A DNA stretch of 64,000 nt, from assembly GCA_021791195.1 (NCBI GenBank), contig JAJYXB010000004.1, positions 62,001-126,000 of the forward strand. The letters run 5' to 3'. The notes under the pieces are model-generated. The model saw nothing but the letters and a program-made list of their open reading frames with translations, made no database searches and had not been told where the DNA came from. This document shows positions 62,486 to 64,000 of the stretch, piece by piece. The position numbers and the translations under genes are program-made. The first letter of the stretch is position 1. Each line of letters begins with the position of its first letter. The stretch comes from Actinomycetes bacterium. GTDB lineage: Bacteria; Actinomycetota; Thermoleophilia; BMS3ABIN01.

Positions 62486-63457
62486 TTGGCATCCACGGCT
62501 TCCACCTCAAAAAAACTGGTCATCGCGGTCGATCTGGGCGGTACCAAAACCGCCGCCGGCCTGGTTAACGAGCGCCTCGAGGTGCTCGACTCCATCGAGA
62601 CAAAAACGGTCACCTCCAGCCAGCAGGCCCTGCTGGACAGCATCGTGGCGGCGGTACGCAAGCTGATGCAGCGCGCTCCCGCCCCGGTCGCCGGCGTCGG
62701 CTTCGGCATCCCCTCGATGATCGACCAGGTCCATGGCCGCGTCGTCATGTCCGTCAACGTGCCGCTGGCCGACTTTGATTTTGTGTCCTGCATGAAAGCG
62801 GAGCTGAAGCTGCCGGTCTTCATCGACAACGATGCCAACCTGGCGGCGCTTGCCGAGGTCCGCGCCGGCGCCGCCCGCGGTGTCCGCGAGGCGCTGATGA
62901 TCACCATCGGCACCGGCATCGGCGGCGGCGTCATCATCGGCGGCGAGGTCTACCGCGGCTCCACCGGCAGCGCCGCCGAGCTGGGACATATCGTCATCGA
63001 TGTCAATGGCCCGCCGTGCCAGGGGAATTGTCCCAATAACGGCTGTTTCGAGACGATGGCTTCGGGCACGGCGCTGAAGCGCTACGCCGGAGAGGCTGCC
63101 CGCGAAAAACCGCAGTCGGCGCTGGGAAAGGCAGCGACCCGCGGCGCGACGCTCGACGGCGCCCTGGTGTCGCAGCTTGCCGCCAAAGGGGACGCAGACG
63201 CCCGCGCCGTGCTCGACAGGATCGGTTTCTACGTCGGCGCCGGCATCACCGGCCTGATTAATGTTTTCAATCCGGAGGTCTTCGTGCTCGGTGGCGGCAT
63301 CATGCAGGCCGGAGACGCGATCCTGCGGCCCGCTATCGATTATCTCCACGCGCGGGGACTGAAGCCCAACCGCGACCTGGTCAGGGTCGTTCCGGCCAGC
63401 TTCGGCCCCGAGGCAGGCATGCTGGGGGCCGCCTGCATGGTCCTGGAGAACACTTAA
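62486..63457 (+). CDS. ROK-family sugar kinase (glucokinase-like)
   Basis: 323 residues. ATP motif AVDLGGTKTAAGLV at about residue 14, FIDNDANLAALAE with the catalytic Asp near 110, ITIGTGIGGGVIIGG, and the ROK zinc motif ELGH...CQGNCPNNGCFE near 175. Phosphorylates a hexose in the cytoplasm, probably glucose, and may feed nucleotide-sugar synthesis. The only in-frame start after a TAA is TTG 62486, but the nearest good ribosome site (AAAAGGAG, 62451-62458) is 27 nt upstream; an A7 run follows at 62509-62515. Start or sequence error remains open. Confidence 0.9.
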   Translation: MASTASTSKKLVIAVDLGGTKTAAGLVNERLEVLDSIETKTVTSSQQALLDSIVAAVRKLMQRAPAPVAGVGFGIPSMIDQVHGRVVMSVNVPLADFDFVSCMKAELKLPVFIDNDANLAALAEVRAGAARGVREALMITIGTGIGGGVIIGGEVYRGSTGSAAELGHIVIDVNGPPCQGNCPNNGCFETMASGTALKRYAGEAAREKPQSALGKAATRGATLDGALVSQLAAKGDADARAVLDRIGFYVGAGITGLINVFNPEVFVLGGGIMQAGDAILRPAIDYLHARGLKPNRDLVRVVPASFGPEAGMLGAACMVLENT

Positions 63458-63471
63458 AGAGAGGTCATATT

Positions 63472-64000
63472 ATGTCAAAAGTTTATTTTATATCAAGTCG
63501 AGCCGACAGCCGCGACCGCAGCCTCGACAAGTACAGGCGGCTGCTGAAAACCCTGGATCTGGGCCAGGTGGTTGACCAGGGCGACCTGGTGGCGATCAAG
63601 ACCAGTTTCGGTGAGCATGGCAATTTCACTTATTTGCGGCCGCAGTATGTGCGTGTGGTCGTCGACGAGGTGAAGCGGCTCGGCGGCCGGCCTTTCCTCA
63701 CGGACGCCAACACGCTTTACGCTGGCGGCCGCCACAATTCCCGCGACCACCTGATCACGGCGATGGAGAACGGCTTCGGCTATGAGGTCACCGGGGCCCC
63801 CATCGTCATTGCCGATGGCCTGGTCGGCCGCGACTACCGGTTGGTGCCGGTCCAGGGCGTCCATTTCCAGGAGGTCAAGGTGGCTTCAGTGCCGCTGGAC
63901 GCCGACGCCCTCATCTCGCTGGCGCACTTCAAGGGCCATATGGTCTGCGGCTTCGGCGGCACGATCAAGAACCTGGGGATGGGCTTCGGCGCCCGCCCCG
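63472..64000 (+). CDS. DUF362-domain protein, truncated by window end
   Basis: Not in the track because it is open at the edge. ATG 63472 has AGAGAGG 8 nt upstream, 15 bp after the ROK stop, so the two are co-transcribed. 176 residues are visible: IKTSFGEHGN, FLTDANTLYAGGR, and AHFKGHMVCGFGGTIKNLGMGFG, the DUF362 signature. Many members carry ferredoxin motifs further on (outside this window). Function is not established; the family is common in anaerobes. Confidence 0.88.
   Translation, partial: MSKVYFISSRADSRDRSLDKYRRLLKTLDLGQVVDQGDLVAIKTSFGEHGNFTYLRPQYVRVVVDEVKRLGGRPFLTDANTLYAGGRHNSRDHLITAMENGFGYEVTGAPIVIADGLVGRDYRLVPVQGVHFQEVKVASVPLDADALISLAHFKGHMVCGFGGTIKNLGMGFGARP

Overview
The window is a GC-rich (about 60% by eye), densely coded 64 kb segment with about 50 genes. 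Many genes overlap by 1-14 bp and many start with GTG or TTG. It reads as one large cell-surface glycan (possibly glycolipid) biosynthesis island from an anaerobe. A LytR-CpsA-Psr ligase, GTG/TTG and possibly leaderless starts, a CsoR-type operator, DUF2079 and DUF5658 membrane proteins and many oxygen-sensitive iron-sulfur enzymes fit a monoderm, probably a deep anaerobic actinobacterial lineage. That placement is inference; there is no rRNA or marker gene. I saw no tRNA, CRISPR array, transposase or insertion sequence.

Layout. 1-15342 (minus): three membrane glycan proteins (two O-antigen-ligase-like, one GT39-like), a ferredoxin-fused aldo/keto reductase, then an alternation of zinc-ribbon methyltransferases and B12-binding radical SAM proteins with one SPASM radical SAM protein. 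15511-18848 (plus): two GT-C membrane proteins. 18851-23450 (minus): methyltransferase, B12 radical SAM, and an asparagine-synthase-like protein lacking the glutaminase cysteine. 23664-35525 (minus, ending at a strong terminator): SPASM radical SAM, two B12 radical SAMs, an intact AsnB, two flippases, a second aldo/keto reductase, a GT-C protein. 35793-45500 (minus, also ending at a terminator): B12 radical SAM, GT39 protein, DUF2079 protein, DegT aminotransferase, SPASM radical SAM, GT2, B12 radical SAM. 45606-46419 (plus): a pair of small SMR-type transporters. 46429-50776 (minus): two B12 radical SAMs, GT2, a nucleoside-phosphorylase-family protein. 50868-64000 (mixed): third flippase, three GT4 glycosyltransferases, a nucleotidyltransferase-like protein, the initiating polyprenyl glycosylphosphotransferase, an O-antigen-ligase-like protein with an Ig-like insert, LCP ligase, DUF5658 protein, ROK sugar kinase and a truncated DUF362 protein.

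How it could work together (inference). The glycosylphosphotransferase starts a repeat unit on polyprenyl phosphate. GT4 and cytosolic GT2 enzymes extend it or load sugars onto polyprenyl phosphate. Flippases and the SMR pair move lipid-linked sugars outward. GT-C and ligase-like proteins add or polymerise sugars outside, and LCP attaches the product to the wall. The unusual part is the tailoring layer: ten B12-type radical SAM enzymes, three SPASM enzymes, five methyltransferases, two AsnB-like amide synthases and two iron-sulfur aldo/keto reductases in about 45 kb. This suggests a heavily C-modified, possibly methylated and amidated surface polymer made without oxygen. Short GGGACGTT-headed inverted repeats sit exactly at gene ends and starts at three places and have rewritten the ends of several proteins.
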